NCBI GenBank assembly: GCA_900321335.1 | Contig: ONVR01000260.1 | Coordinates: forward strand, 1-8,195 | DNA length: 8,195 nt | Direction: 5' to 3' | DNA from: an uncultured Eubacteriales bacterium | GTDB lineage: Bacteria > Bacillota > Clostridia > Oscillospirales > Oscillospiraceae | Made by a program: the position numbers and the translations under genes | Notes under the pieces: generated by a model | What the model was told of the DNA's origin: nothing | Seen by the model: only the letters and a program-made list of their open reading frames with translations | Database searches by the model: none | Shown: positions 1 through 5,570 of the stretch, in pieces | Layout of the letters: every line of letters starts with the position of its first letter | Numbering within the stretch: position 1 is the stretch's first letter

Positions 1-1
1 C

Positions 2-358
2 AGACTCTCCGAGATGAACAAGGAGATCATGGGCATGGCGGGCAAGGACTTTGACCCCTTCTATGGCGCCCCTGTGGTGCTTGTGGTTCTGGCAAACAGA
101 AGCGTGCCCACCTACCTGTATGACGGCAGCCTCGTTATGGGCAACCTCATGCTGGCGGCCAGGGAACAGGGAATCGGCAGCTGCTGGATCCACCGGGCCA
201 AGGAGGAATTTGACTCCGAAGAGGGTAAGCAGATCCTTAAGGATCTTGGCATTGAAGGAGACTACGAGGGGATCGGCCACTGCATTCTGGGGTATGCAAA
301 GGGAAAGGCACCCAAGGCTGCGCCGAGAAAGGAAAACTACATCTATCGCGTAGACTGA
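2..358 (+). CDS. Nitroreductase family protein, C-terminal part (5' end outside window)
   Basis: The frame is open from base 2 to the TGA at 356-358, giving about 118 residues. The gene has lost its beginning to the window edge. The internal ATG at 14 is unlikely to be the true start, because nitroreductases are usually about 165-220 residues and the FMN-binding N-terminal half is missing. Visible family traits are a strand reading APVVLVVLANR, a helix with DGSLVMGNLMLAAREQGIGSCW (the conserved segment in which the family packs against FMN and the dimer partner), and a C-terminal GHCILGYAKG strand typical of the domain. By family, the product is probably a cytosolic FMN-dependent NAD(P)H oxidoreductase acting on nitro compounds, quinones or flavins; the physiological substrate cannot be read from sequence. 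No terminator hairpin separates it from the next gene, whose own promoter begins 10 bp after this stop. Confidence 0.85.
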   Translation, partial: RLSEMNKEIMGMAGKDFDPFYGAPVVLVVLANRSVPTYLYDGSLVMGNLMLAAREQGIGSCWIHRAKEEFDSEEGKQILKDLGIEGDYEGIGHCILGYAKGKAPKAAPRKENYIYRVD

Positions 359-368
359 CAGAACCCTA

Positions 369-397
369 TTGAATTTTCAGACGGCCTTTTGTATAAT
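369..397 (+). promoter_or_regulatory. Sigma-A type promoter of the adh-SDR operon
   Basis: A -35 box TTGAAT (369-374) is followed after 17 bp by a perfect -10 box TATAAT (392-397). Transcription would begin near 404, leaving a leader of about 68 nt before the ATG at 472. It lies immediately after the nitroreductase stop, so the operon can be transcribed independently of that gene. Confidence 0.8.
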
Positions 398-427
398 GAA
401 AAAAGAGCAAGAAAAAGACAGTCTGCA

Positions 428-442
428 GCCGGTTTCACCGGC
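428..442 (+). other. Stem-loop in the adh 5' leader
   Basis: A perfect 6-bp GC-rich inverted repeat, GCCGGT (428-433) and ACCGGC (437-442), has a TTC loop. It lies between the predicted transcription start and the Shine-Dalgarno sequence. It is not followed by a T tract, so it is not a terminator. It could stabilise the 5' end of the mRNA or be an operator; no function is proven. Confidence 0.5.
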
Positions 443-471
443 AAATGTAAACTTTAAGGAGGAATTTTATC

Positions 472-1581
472 ATGAAAGTGAAAGCCGCCGTTACCCGTGA
501 ACAGGGTAAGCTCGCCATTGAGGAGGTAGAACTGGCCGCTCCCAAGGCGTCCGAGGTTCTCGTTAAGCTGATCGCAAGCGGCGTCTGCCACACGGACTCC
601 GCCGGTATCAACCAGATCATCCCCGTTACCATGCCTGCTATTTTCGGACATGAAGGCGTGGGCATCGTGGAGGAAGTAGGCGTGGGCGTTGACTCGCTCA
701 AGCCCGGTGACCGTGTTATCATGTCCTTCCCTTCCTGCGGCGTCTGTGATAACTGCAAGGCCAACCAGCCCTATGCCTGCGACGATCTGAACCGTCTCTT
801 CTTTGACGGCTCCTACAAGGACGGCACCAAGCGTTACAAGACCCTTGACGGTGAGGACATTTCTTCCTTCTTTGGACAGGGCGCCTTCTCCACCCACGTG
901 GTGGTGGATGCCAGAAACGCCGTTAAGGTCGACGTGACCGACGATCAGCTCAAGTACCTGTGCTCCCTTGGCTGCGGCGTACAGACCGGCGCTGGCGCCG
1001 TGCTGAACACCGCAGATCCTGAGCCCGGCTCCACCCTTGCCGTGTTCGGATGCGGCGGCGTGGGCATGGCGGCCATCATGGGCGCCAAGATCGCCGGCTG
1101 CAGCAAGATCATTGCCGTGGATGTGGTTCCCTCCAGACTGGAGATGGCCAAAGAGCTGGGCGCCACTGATGTGGTCAACGGCAAAGAGGTTAACGCCGTT
1201 GAGGAGATCAAGCGGATCACCAACGGCGGTGTCAACTACGCCATTGAGTCCTCCGGTGTGCCCGCTCTGTCTCTGCAGGCCCTGAGCTCCTGCCGCCGTC
1301 TCGGCAAGTGCGTGCTGGTCTCCGTAACCGGCGACGCAACGGTTCCCGTGGCTCTGGAGCCCATGCTCATGAACCCCTCCGTCACGCTGTGCGGTATCAC
1401 GGAGGGCGGTTCCAATCCTCAGACCTTTATCCCGAAGCTGGTTAAGTTCTTCATCGAGGGCAAACTCCCCGTTGACAAGCTCGTAAGCTTCTACGACTTC
1501 ACCGACGAGGGCATCGCCCAGGCCTTTGAGGACTCTCACACCGGCAAGACCATCAAGCCGATTCTCACCTTCCAAGACTGA
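472..1581 (+). CDS. Zinc-dependent NAD(H) alcohol dehydrogenase (MDR superfamily)
   Basis: This 369-residue protein has the full zinc medium-chain dehydrogenase architecture. Catalytic zinc ligands are Cys39 (GVCHTD), His60 with Glu61 (GHEGVG) and Cys168 (LGCGVQTG). The structural-zinc lobe has four cysteines, Cys89, 92, 95 and 103, in C-x2-C-x2-C-x7-C spacing. The Rossmann motif GCGGVG is at 193-198, and Asp217 at the end of the second strand suggests NAD(H) rather than NADP(H). It should oxidise a primary, aryl or similar alcohol to the aldehyde, or run in reverse, in the cytosol. The overall pattern resembles the aryl-alcohol/class III-like branch, but the substrate cannot be assigned. The start is supported by AAGGAGGA at 456-463, 9 nt upstream. 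Arginine codons favour CGT (5 of 9), unlike gatB later in the window; with the consensus promoter this suggests high expression. The SDR gene follows after 23 bp. Confidence 0.93.
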   Translation: MKVKAAVTREQGKLAIEEVELAAPKASEVLVKLIASGVCHTDSAGINQIIPVTMPAIFGHEGVGIVEEVGVGVDSLKPGDRVIMSFPSCGVCDNCKANQPYACDDLNRLFFDGSYKDGTKRYKTLDGEDISSFFGQGAFSTHVVVDARNAVKVDVTDDQLKYLCSLGCGVQTGAGAVLNTADPEPGSTLAVFGCGGVGMAAIMGAKIAGCSKIIAVDVVPSRLEMAKELGATDVVNGKEVNAVEEIKRITNGGVNYAIESSGVPALSLQALSSCRRLGKCVLVSVTGDATVPVALEPMLMNPSVTLCGITEGGSNPQTFIPKLVKFFIEGKLPVDKLVSFYDFTDEGIAQAFEDSHTGKTIKPILTFQD

Positions 1582-1590
1582 TCACCTGCC

Positions 1591-1597
1591 AGGAGGA
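1591..1597 (+). promoter_or_regulatory. Ribosome binding site for the SDR gene
   Basis: AGGAGGA lies in the 23-bp gap between the dehydrogenase stop (1579-1581) and the ATG at 1605. It fixes the SDR start and, with no promoter or terminator in the gap, supports co-translation from one mRNA. Confidence 0.8.
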
Positions 1598-1604
1598 ATT
1601 CCAG

Positions 1605-2603
1605 ATGGGAAAACTTCTTGAAGGAAAAGTAGCCATCGTCACAGGCTCCGGACAGGGGGTAGGACGTGCTCTGGCGCTGAAATACGCGTCAGAGGGCGCC
1701 ACGGTCATCACCAACAACCGAAAAAAAGCCATGAGCGACACCAAACAGCTCACGCCGGAGGAGATCGCCACTTTGTCTGAAGCGGACCGGAAGGCCGTGG
1801 CGGAGAAGTACGCCAGGCTCTCCGGCAACGCGGAGACCACAGCAAACCAGATCATCGCCGAGGGCGGCAAAGCCTATCCCTTCTTTGGCGACATCGGAAA
1901 CTTCGACACCGCAAAGGATATCGTTGCTTTTACCGTGGAAAAGTGCGGCAAGGTGGACATCGTTGCCAATGTGGCCGGGGCTTTCGGTTTCGGCTCCGTC
2001 ACAGAGATCAGCGAAGAGACGTGGGATCGGGTCAACACCGTAAAGCCAAAGGGCTACTTCAATATCATCCATTTCGCCGCTCCCTATATGATGGAGCAGA
2101 AATGGGGACGCATTATCAACTGCACCAGCCGCGCCTTTTTGGGCGACTGGATCCTCCATCCGGAGTACTGCGCCGCCAATGCCGGTGTTGTGGGCCTGAC
2201 AAGAGCCGTTGCCATTGAACTGTACCCCTATAACATCACCTGCAACGCCTTCAGCCCCTTTGCCGCGACGAGGGCCTCTGTGGATCTGGAGGCGGCCAAT
2301 CTGGTCAAGTCCGACCGAAAAAAAGCCATGGCCGGTCTGCCCAATTTCACCTTTGAGCAGACACCGCCGCCCGAGGCGATCACGCCGTTTCTGACTTACC
2401 TGTGCACAGACGCGGCGGCTAAGGTCAGCGGCTCGGTCTTCTCCCTTGCGGGCAATTCCATCGCCCTGTACTCCGAACCCGTGGAGCAGAAGAGCATTTC
2501 CAAGTTTTCTCCGGAGTTCTGGACCCAGGAAGAGCTGGAAATGGCTTCCCGCAGCTTGTTTGCGGGCTACAAGAGTCTGGCAGAACCGGACAACGTACAC
2601 TGA
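1605..2603 (+). CDS. SDR-family oxidoreductase with insertion and YxxxN active site
   Basis: This 332-residue protein has a classical SDR Rossmann fold: cofactor glycine motif TGSGQGVG (13-20), NVAG (122-125, for the usual NNAG), active-site Asn144 (RVNTVKPKG), Ser175 (INCTSR) and Tyr188, with Ser and Tyr 13 residues apart as in the family. The catalytic lysine expected at 192 is asparagine: the motif reads YCAAN, codon AAT at 2178-2180. Residues about 41-75 form an extra, charged, probably helical insertion after the second strand, and the C-terminus beyond about 285 is longer than usual, hence 332 rather than about 250 residues. By family it should oxidise a hydroxyl or reduce a carbonyl with NAD(P)H, but the lysine loss leaves activity open. 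It is second in the operon with the zinc alcohol dehydrogenase, which suggests a shared pathway. The substrate is unknown; a steroid, polyol or acyl substrate cannot be told apart here. Confidence 0.85.
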   Translation: MGKLLEGKVAIVTGSGQGVGRALALKYASEGATVITNNRKKAMSDTKQLTPEEIATLSEADRKAVAEKYARLSGNAETTANQIIAEGGKAYPFFGDIGNFDTAKDIVAFTVEKCGKVDIVANVAGAFGFGSVTEISEETWDRVNTVKPKGYFNIIHFAAPYMMEQKWGRIINCTSRAFLGDWILHPEYCAANAGVVGLTRAVAIELYPYNITCNAFSPFAATRASVDLEAANLVKSDRKKAMAGLPNFTFEQTPPPEAITPFLTYLCTDAAAKVSGSVFSLAGNSIALYSEPVEQKSISKFSPEFWTQEELEMASRSLFAGYKSLAEPDNVH

Positions 2604-2610
2604 AAACCGG

Positions 2611-2645
2611 AAAAGCGCATGCGTTGCCGCGTGCGCTTTTCTCTT
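2611..2645 (+). terminator. Intrinsic terminator of the adh-SDR operon
   Basis: Eight bases after the SDR stop, a 13-bp hairpin pairs 2611-2623 with 2628-2640 (one T-G wobble, loop TTGC). The descending arm ends in TTTT and continues CTCTT. This is a standard rho-independent terminator on the plus strand. The leading AAAA could give it some function in the reverse direction too. Confidence 0.85.
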
Positions 2646-2682
2646 AACGGCAAACCGGATAATGCCAGCGTTCTGAAATCCA

Positions 2683-2726
2683 AAGGAAAAGAAAAGTGCC
2701 TGGAGGCATTTGCCTTCAGGCACTTC
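2683..2726 (-). terminator. Intrinsic terminator of the tRNA-Arg gene
   Basis: Read on the minus strand, directly after the tRNA CCA end there is a 14-bp stem (2712-2725 pairing with 2694-2707, one G-T wobble, loop AAAT). The strand then continues TTCTTTTCC, a good U tract. It ends the minus-strand tRNA transcript and faces the SDR terminator across about 40 bp, as expected for converging units. Confidence 0.85.
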
Positions 2727-2803
2727 TGGCACCCACGAGGGGATTCGAACCTCCGACCTACCGCTTAGGAGGCGGTCGCTCTATCCTGCTGAGCTACGTG
2801 GGC
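2727..2803 (-). tRNA. tRNA-Arg (anticodon CCT, reads AGG)
   Basis: The minus strand from 2803 down folds as a cloverleaf. The 7-bp acceptor begins GCCCACG and closes with CGTGGGT, so the 1:72 pair is G-U. The D stem is GCTC/GAGC. The anticodon stem ACCGC/GCGGT carries the loop CTCCTAA, giving anticodon CCT. There is a 5-base variable region and a TTCGAAT T-loop. The CCA end is encoded (2727-2729). The T stem GGAGG/CCCCT contains an A-C mismatch at pair 51:63 and a G-U at 49:65, which is unusual for a functional tRNA. The gene has its own promoter and terminator. The CCT anticodon decodes AGG, a codon used in gatB here, so the gene is probably live. Confidence 0.93.
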
Positions 2804-2822
2804 ATAGGAAACAAGCGTTATC

Positions 2823-2851
2823 ATTTTATACGAATTGCCGCCCGGTGTCAA
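2823..2851 (-). promoter_or_regulatory. Promoter of the tRNA-Arg gene
   Basis: On the minus strand a consensus -35 TTGACA (2851-2846) is followed after 17 bp by -10 TAAAAT (2828-2823). The predicted transcription start near 2816 leaves about 13 nt before the mature tRNA 5' end at 2803. It is arranged back to back with the RNase Y promoter, with about 32 bp between the two -35 boxes. Confidence 0.8.
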
Positions 2852-2883
2852 GGGAGAGCCGTAACGGAGCTCAAACTTTTTCC

Positions 2884-2912
2884 TTGACAGATTATCGTTA
2901 CAGCAGTACAAT
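2884..2912 (+). promoter_or_regulatory. Sigma-A promoter upstream of the RNase Y gene
   Basis: TTGACA (2884-2889), a 17-bp spacer and TACAAT (2907-2912) make a near-perfect vegetative promoter. A start near 2919 gives an untranslated leader of about 115 nt before the ATG at 3035. A second TTGACA occurs at 2918-2923 with a weaker -10-like TAAAAA (2941-2946) after 17 bp and may be a tandem promoter. Confidence 0.8.
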
Positions 2913-2931
2913 ATCTATTGACATTCTCATA

Positions 2932-2974
2932 TGAATTTGGTAAAAATTCAATTTCTATTCAGGTTTTTGCAAAA
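2932..2974 (+). other. AT-rich inverted repeats in the RNase Y leader
   Basis: A 7-bp inverted repeat, TGAATTT (2932-2938) and AAATTCA (2944-2950) with loop GGTAA, is followed by the 10-bp palindrome TTTTGCAAAA (2965-2974). Both lie in the untranslated leader, which is far more AT-rich than the flanking genes. They could be operator or RNA-structure elements; no known riboswitch architecture was recognised. Confidence 0.4.
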
Positions 2975-3034
2975 GACGAATACTGCTTTAATGATTTAAA
3001 AAAATTCAAAAGAATGGAGGTGTGTATACTTACA

Positions 3035-4576
3035 ATGTCTCCAGTTATAGCGATAATTCTCATTGTTGTTGCGCTGGCGATCGGCGTTGCGGTGGGTATG
3101 CTGCTGCGTAAAAGAAACGCCGAGAAAGCTATTGGAAGCGCTGAGGAAGAAGCCGTGCGCATTGTCAATGACGCGGTAAAAGATGCTGAAAGCAAAAAGA
3201 GAGAAACTCTCTTAGAGGCAAAGGAAGAAATACACAAAGAACGTACTGAATTAGAACGAGAGGTCAAGTCAAGAAGAGCCGAACTTCAGCGGCAGGAGGA
3301 CAGACTCCAGCAGAAGGAGAACACCCTTGACAGAAAAACCGACGCAGTAGAGAGAAAGTCTGACGATCTGAGCAAAAAGCAGGAACAGCTTGAAAAAGAG
3401 CGGGAAGAGGTCGCGTCCCTGAAAAAAAGCGAGCTTGAGATCCTGGAGCGTATCTCCGGTTACACCGCGGAGGACGCAAAAGCGTATCTGATCAACACCG
3501 TGGAATCCGAAGTTACCCACGAAATGGCCATGACGGTCAAGGAAATCGAAAACCGATACAAGGACGAGGCCGACCAGAAGGCCCGGGAATACATCTCCCT
3601 GGCGATCCAGCGCTGCGCAGCAGACCACGTGGCGGAGGCCACGGTTTCCGTTGTGCCCCTGCCCAACGACGAGATGAAGGGGCGCATCATCGGCCGTGAG
3701 GGCCGCAACATCCGCGCCATTGAAACGCTCACCGGTGTGGATCTGATCATCGACGATACGCCGGAGGCCATTACCCTTTCCAGCTTTGACCCCGTGCGCC
3801 GCGAGATCGCACGCATTGCTCTGGAAAAGCTCATTCTCGACGGCCGCATTCATCCGGCAAGAATTGAAGAGATGATCGAAAAGGCCAAGAAGGAAGTCAA
3901 CGCCACCATCAAGGCTGAGGGCGAGCGGGCAACCTTTGAAACCGGTATTCACGGCCTCCATCCGGAGATCGTCAAGCTGCTGGGCCGTATGCGCTACAGA
4001 ACCAGCTACGGACAGAACGTGCTCAATCACTCCATTGAGGTCTCCCATATTGCCGGCCTGCTGGCATCGGAGCTCGGTGTGGACGTGGCCACGGCAAAGC
4101 GCGCCGGTCTGCTGCACGACATCGGTAAGTCCATTGACCACGAGGTCGAAGGCAGCCACGTGACCATCGGCGTTGACATCGCCAGAAAGTACAAGGAAAG
4201 CGAAGAGGTTATCCACGCCATTCACGCCCACCACGGCGACGTGGAGGCCAGAACCATCGTCGCTTGCCTCGTTCAGGCGGCTGACACCATTTCCGCCGCC
4301 AGACCCGGCGCAAGACGTGAGAACGTGGAGAATTACATCAAGCGTCTGGAGAAACTGGAAGAGCTCACAAACTCCTTCCATGGCGTTGACAGCTGTTACG
4401 CCATCCAGGCCGGACGCGAGATCCGCATCATGGTCAATCCGGAGAAGATCAGCGAGGACGAGATGACCCTCCTGGCAAGGGATATTGCCAAGAAGATCGA
4501 AAGCGAGCTTGAGTATCCGGGCCAGATCAAGGTCAATCTGATCCGTGAGACCAAAGCAGTGGAATACGCGAAGTAA
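3035..4576 (+). CDS. rny: Ribonuclease Y
   Basis: This 513-residue endoribonuclease starts mRNA decay from the membrane. Domains in order: an N-terminal transmembrane helix (about residues 4-24, PVIAIILIVVALAIG onwards), followed by basic RKR; a long charged coiled coil (about 28-185); a KH RNA-binding domain with GRIIGREGRN at 216-225; and an HD metal-dependent phosphodiesterase domain with His332, the His361-Asp362 pair (LLHDIGK) and later His/Asp residues such as HAHHGD around 397-402. Length matches the family's usual 510-520. The ATG at 3035 is chosen because the protein then begins with the membrane anchor as in homologues, and GGAGGTG lies at 3016-3022, 12 nt upstream, a slightly long spacing. 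An upstream in-frame TTG at 2918 would add 39 atypical residues and would overlap promoter sequence, so it is rejected. The gene has its own promoter and is followed by a strong hairpin. Confidence 0.97.
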   Translation: MSPVIAIILIVVALAIGVAVGMLLRKRNAEKAIGSAEEEAVRIVNDAVKDAESKKRETLLEAKEEIHKERTELEREVKSRRAELQRQEDRLQQKENTLDRKTDAVERKSDDLSKKQEQLEKEREEVASLKKSELEILERISGYTAEDAKAYLINTVESEVTHEMAMTVKEIENRYKDEADQKAREYISLAIQRCAADHVAEATVSVVPLPNDEMKGRIIGREGRNIRAIETLTGVDLIIDDTPEAITLSSFDPVRREIARIALEKLILDGRIHPARIEEMIEKAKKEVNATIKAEGERATFETGIHGLHPEIVKLLGRMRYRTSYGQNVLNHSIEVSHIAGLLASELGVDVATAKRAGLLHDIGKSIDHEVEGSHVTIGVDIARKYKESEEVIHAIHAHHGDVEARTIVACLVQAADTISAARPGARRENVENYIKRLEKLEELTNSFHGVDSCYAIQAGREIRIMVNPEKISEDEMTLLARDIAKKIESELEYPGQIKVNLIRETKAVEYAK

Positions 4577-4580
4577 ACAA

Positions 4581-4608
4581 TCTCCCCCTGAGCACGCTCA
4601 GGGGGAGA
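4581..4608 (+). terminator. Hairpin after rny, likely terminator
   Basis: A perfect 12-bp inverted repeat, TCTCCCCCTGAG (4581-4592) and CTCAGGGGGAGA (4597-4608) with loop CACG, begins 4 bases after the stop. The tail CCTGTGTCTGTT is not a real U tract, so termination on the plus strand may be partial or the hairpin may chiefly protect the mRNA 3' end. The opposite strand has a somewhat better tail (TTGTTTACTT). Confidence 0.6.
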
Positions 4609-4618
4609 CCTGTGTCTG

Positions 4619-4648
4619 TTGACAGAAAACCAGACAGTATTGTATACT
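4619..4648 (+). promoter_or_regulatory. Promoter of the mrp gene
   Basis: Consensus TTGACA (4619-4624) is followed after 18 bp by TATACT (4643-4648). The transcript would begin near 4655, about 50 nt before the mrp start. Together with the preceding hairpin it marks mrp as a separate transcription unit. Confidence 0.75.
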
Positions 4649-4689
4649 ACGTAAGGCGGGAAAAGCTGCCGGTGTAACAGAGAAATTCG

Positions 4690-4708
4690 GGAGGAAGTAA
4701 TGATATGA
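4690..4708 (+). promoter_or_regulatory. mrp ribosome binding site with overlapping two-codon minicistron
   Basis: GGAGG (4690-4694) precedes two ATGs. The ATG at 4700 is 5 nt away but reads ATG-ATA-TGA and stops at 4706-4708, overlapping the real start. The ATG at 4705 is 10 nt away and opens the mrp frame. The arrangement could modulate initiation at mrp, or could be chance. Confidence 0.5.
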
Positions 4709-5526
4709 GCACGGAATGTTCCAATAATTGCAGCAGCTGCGGCTCTAACTGCGACAGCCGCAGAGAGCCCATGAGCCTGAAAGCCCAGGCAAATGAGGCT
4801 TCCAACGTAAAAAAAGTGATTGCCGTGATCAGCGGCAAGGGCGGCGTGGGAAAGTCCCTCGTCACGTCGCTTCTGGCTGTGGCGGCCAAAAGAAAGGGCC
4901 TGCAGTCCGCTATTCTGGACGCCGACGTGACCGGCCCCTCCATTCCACAGGCATTTGGCCTGCACACCAAGGCCCAGGCCGACGACAACGGCCTGATCCC
5001 CGGCAAATCCCGGGGCGGCGTTTCCGTCATGTCCATCAATCTGCTTCTGGAAAACGAGACGGATCCCGTGATCTGGCGCGGTCCCGTAATCTCCGGCGTG
5101 GTCAAGCAGTTCTGGACCGACGTTGCATGGGGGGATGTGGACTATATGTTCGTGGATATGCCTCCCGGAACGGGTGATGTGCCCCTTACGGTGATGCAGT
5201 CCCTGCCCATTGACGGCATCGTGGTGGTGACCTCTCCTCAGGACCTGGTCTCCATGATCGTGAGCAAGTCCGTGCAGATGGCGAAGATGATGAACGTACC
5301 CATTCTGGGCATTGTGGAGAATATGTCCTATTTCCAGTGTCCCGACTGCGGCAAGCGTCACCACATCTTCGGAAACAGCCACATTGACAGCATCGCCCAG
5401 GCGTATGGCATTGAAAAAACGGCGATGCTTCCCATCGACAGCTCCCTGGCGGAGGCGTGTGACACGGGAAGGATCGAAGATGTCTCCGATGCTTTCGTGG
5501 ATGCGGTAAAGGACTTTATTGTGTAA
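4705..5526 (+). CDS. Mrp/NBP35-family Fe-S cluster carrier ATPase
   Basis: This 273-residue P-loop protein of the Mrp/NBP35/ApbC group is expected to bind and transfer [4Fe-4S] clusters to target enzymes in the cytosol, using ATP. Visible motifs are the deviant Walker A GKGGVGKS (44-51), the Walker A' segment DADVTGPS (72-79), the hallmark DMPPGTGD (151-158) and the cluster-binding CPDC (Cys212, Cys215) that joins dimer halves. The N-terminus carries an extra cysteine cluster, Cys5, Cys9, Cys12 and Cys16 (C-x3-C-x2-C-x3-C), recalling the ferredoxin-like N-terminal site of Nbp35 but with tighter spacing. The DUF59/MIP18 domain found at the N-terminus of many bacterial Mrp proteins is absent. 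The start at 4705 is supported by GGAGG at 4690-4694. The gene has its own promoter and a hairpin after the stop. The family assignment is firm; the specific client proteins are unknown. Confidence 0.93.
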   Translation: MSTECSNNCSSCGSNCDSRREPMSLKAQANEASNVKKVIAVISGKGGVGKSLVTSLLAVAAKRKGLQSAILDADVTGPSIPQAFGLHTKAQADDNGLIPGKSRGGVSVMSINLLLENETDPVIWRGPVISGVVKQFWTDVAWGDVDYMFVDMPPGTGDVPLTVMQSLPIDGIVVVTSPQDLVSMIVSKSVQMAKMMNVPILGIVENMSYFQCPDCGKRHHIFGNSHIDSIAQAYGIEKTAMLPIDSSLAEACDTGRIEDVSDAFVDAVKDFIV

Positions 5527-5532
5527 TGCAGA

Positions 5533-5570
5533 CAGGCTTTGGAGGCTTCCTCCAAAGCCTGACTTCTTAT
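5533..5570 (+). terminator. Hairpin between mrp and gatC, probable terminator
   Basis: A perfect 13-bp stem pairs 5533-5545 with 5549-5561 around a CTT loop, followed by ACTTCTTAT, a moderate U tract. It fits a rho-independent terminator for mrp. It ends only about 25 bases before the gatC start, and no promoter is visible in between, so read-through or attenuation may set gatCAB expression. Confidence 0.7.

Noticed and set aside
404..471. Riboswitch in the adh leader
   Set aside because: The leader is only about 68 nt with one 6-bp stem and no recognised aptamer features.
454..1575. 373-residue minus-strand open frame opposite the alcohol dehydrogenase
   Set aside because: Its composition is that of an antisense shadow of a high-GC gene, with no recognisable domain; the plus strand carries all zinc and NAD motifs.
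1689..2732. 347-residue minus-strand open frame opposite the SDR
   Set aside because: It is a shadow of the SDR frame with no family motif, and it runs through two terminator hairpins.
2604..2860. Integrated element or attachment site at the tRNA-Arg gene
   Set aside because: No integrase, no duplicated tRNA 3' end within the window, and housekeeping genes on the upstream side of the tRNA.
2696..2934. Small plus-strand open frames over the tRNA region
   Set aside because: They are translations of the antisense of a tRNA gene and its terminator and promoter; no ribosome binding site was seen.
2918..3034. Upstream TTG start extending RNase Y by 39 residues
   Set aside because: The TTG is itself part of a TTGACA box next to the predicted transcription start, has no ribosome binding site, and adds residues before the usual membrane anchor. 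GGAGGTG and homologous length favour 3035.
3269..4381. 370-residue minus-strand open frame opposite rny
   Set aside because: No domain is recognisable; rny on the plus strand has TM, KH and HD motifs in the right order.
4396..5382. 328-residue minus-strand open frame across the rny end and mrp
   Set aside because: It spans a hairpin and promoter and is rich in shadow-type His/Gly/Ala residues, with no motif.
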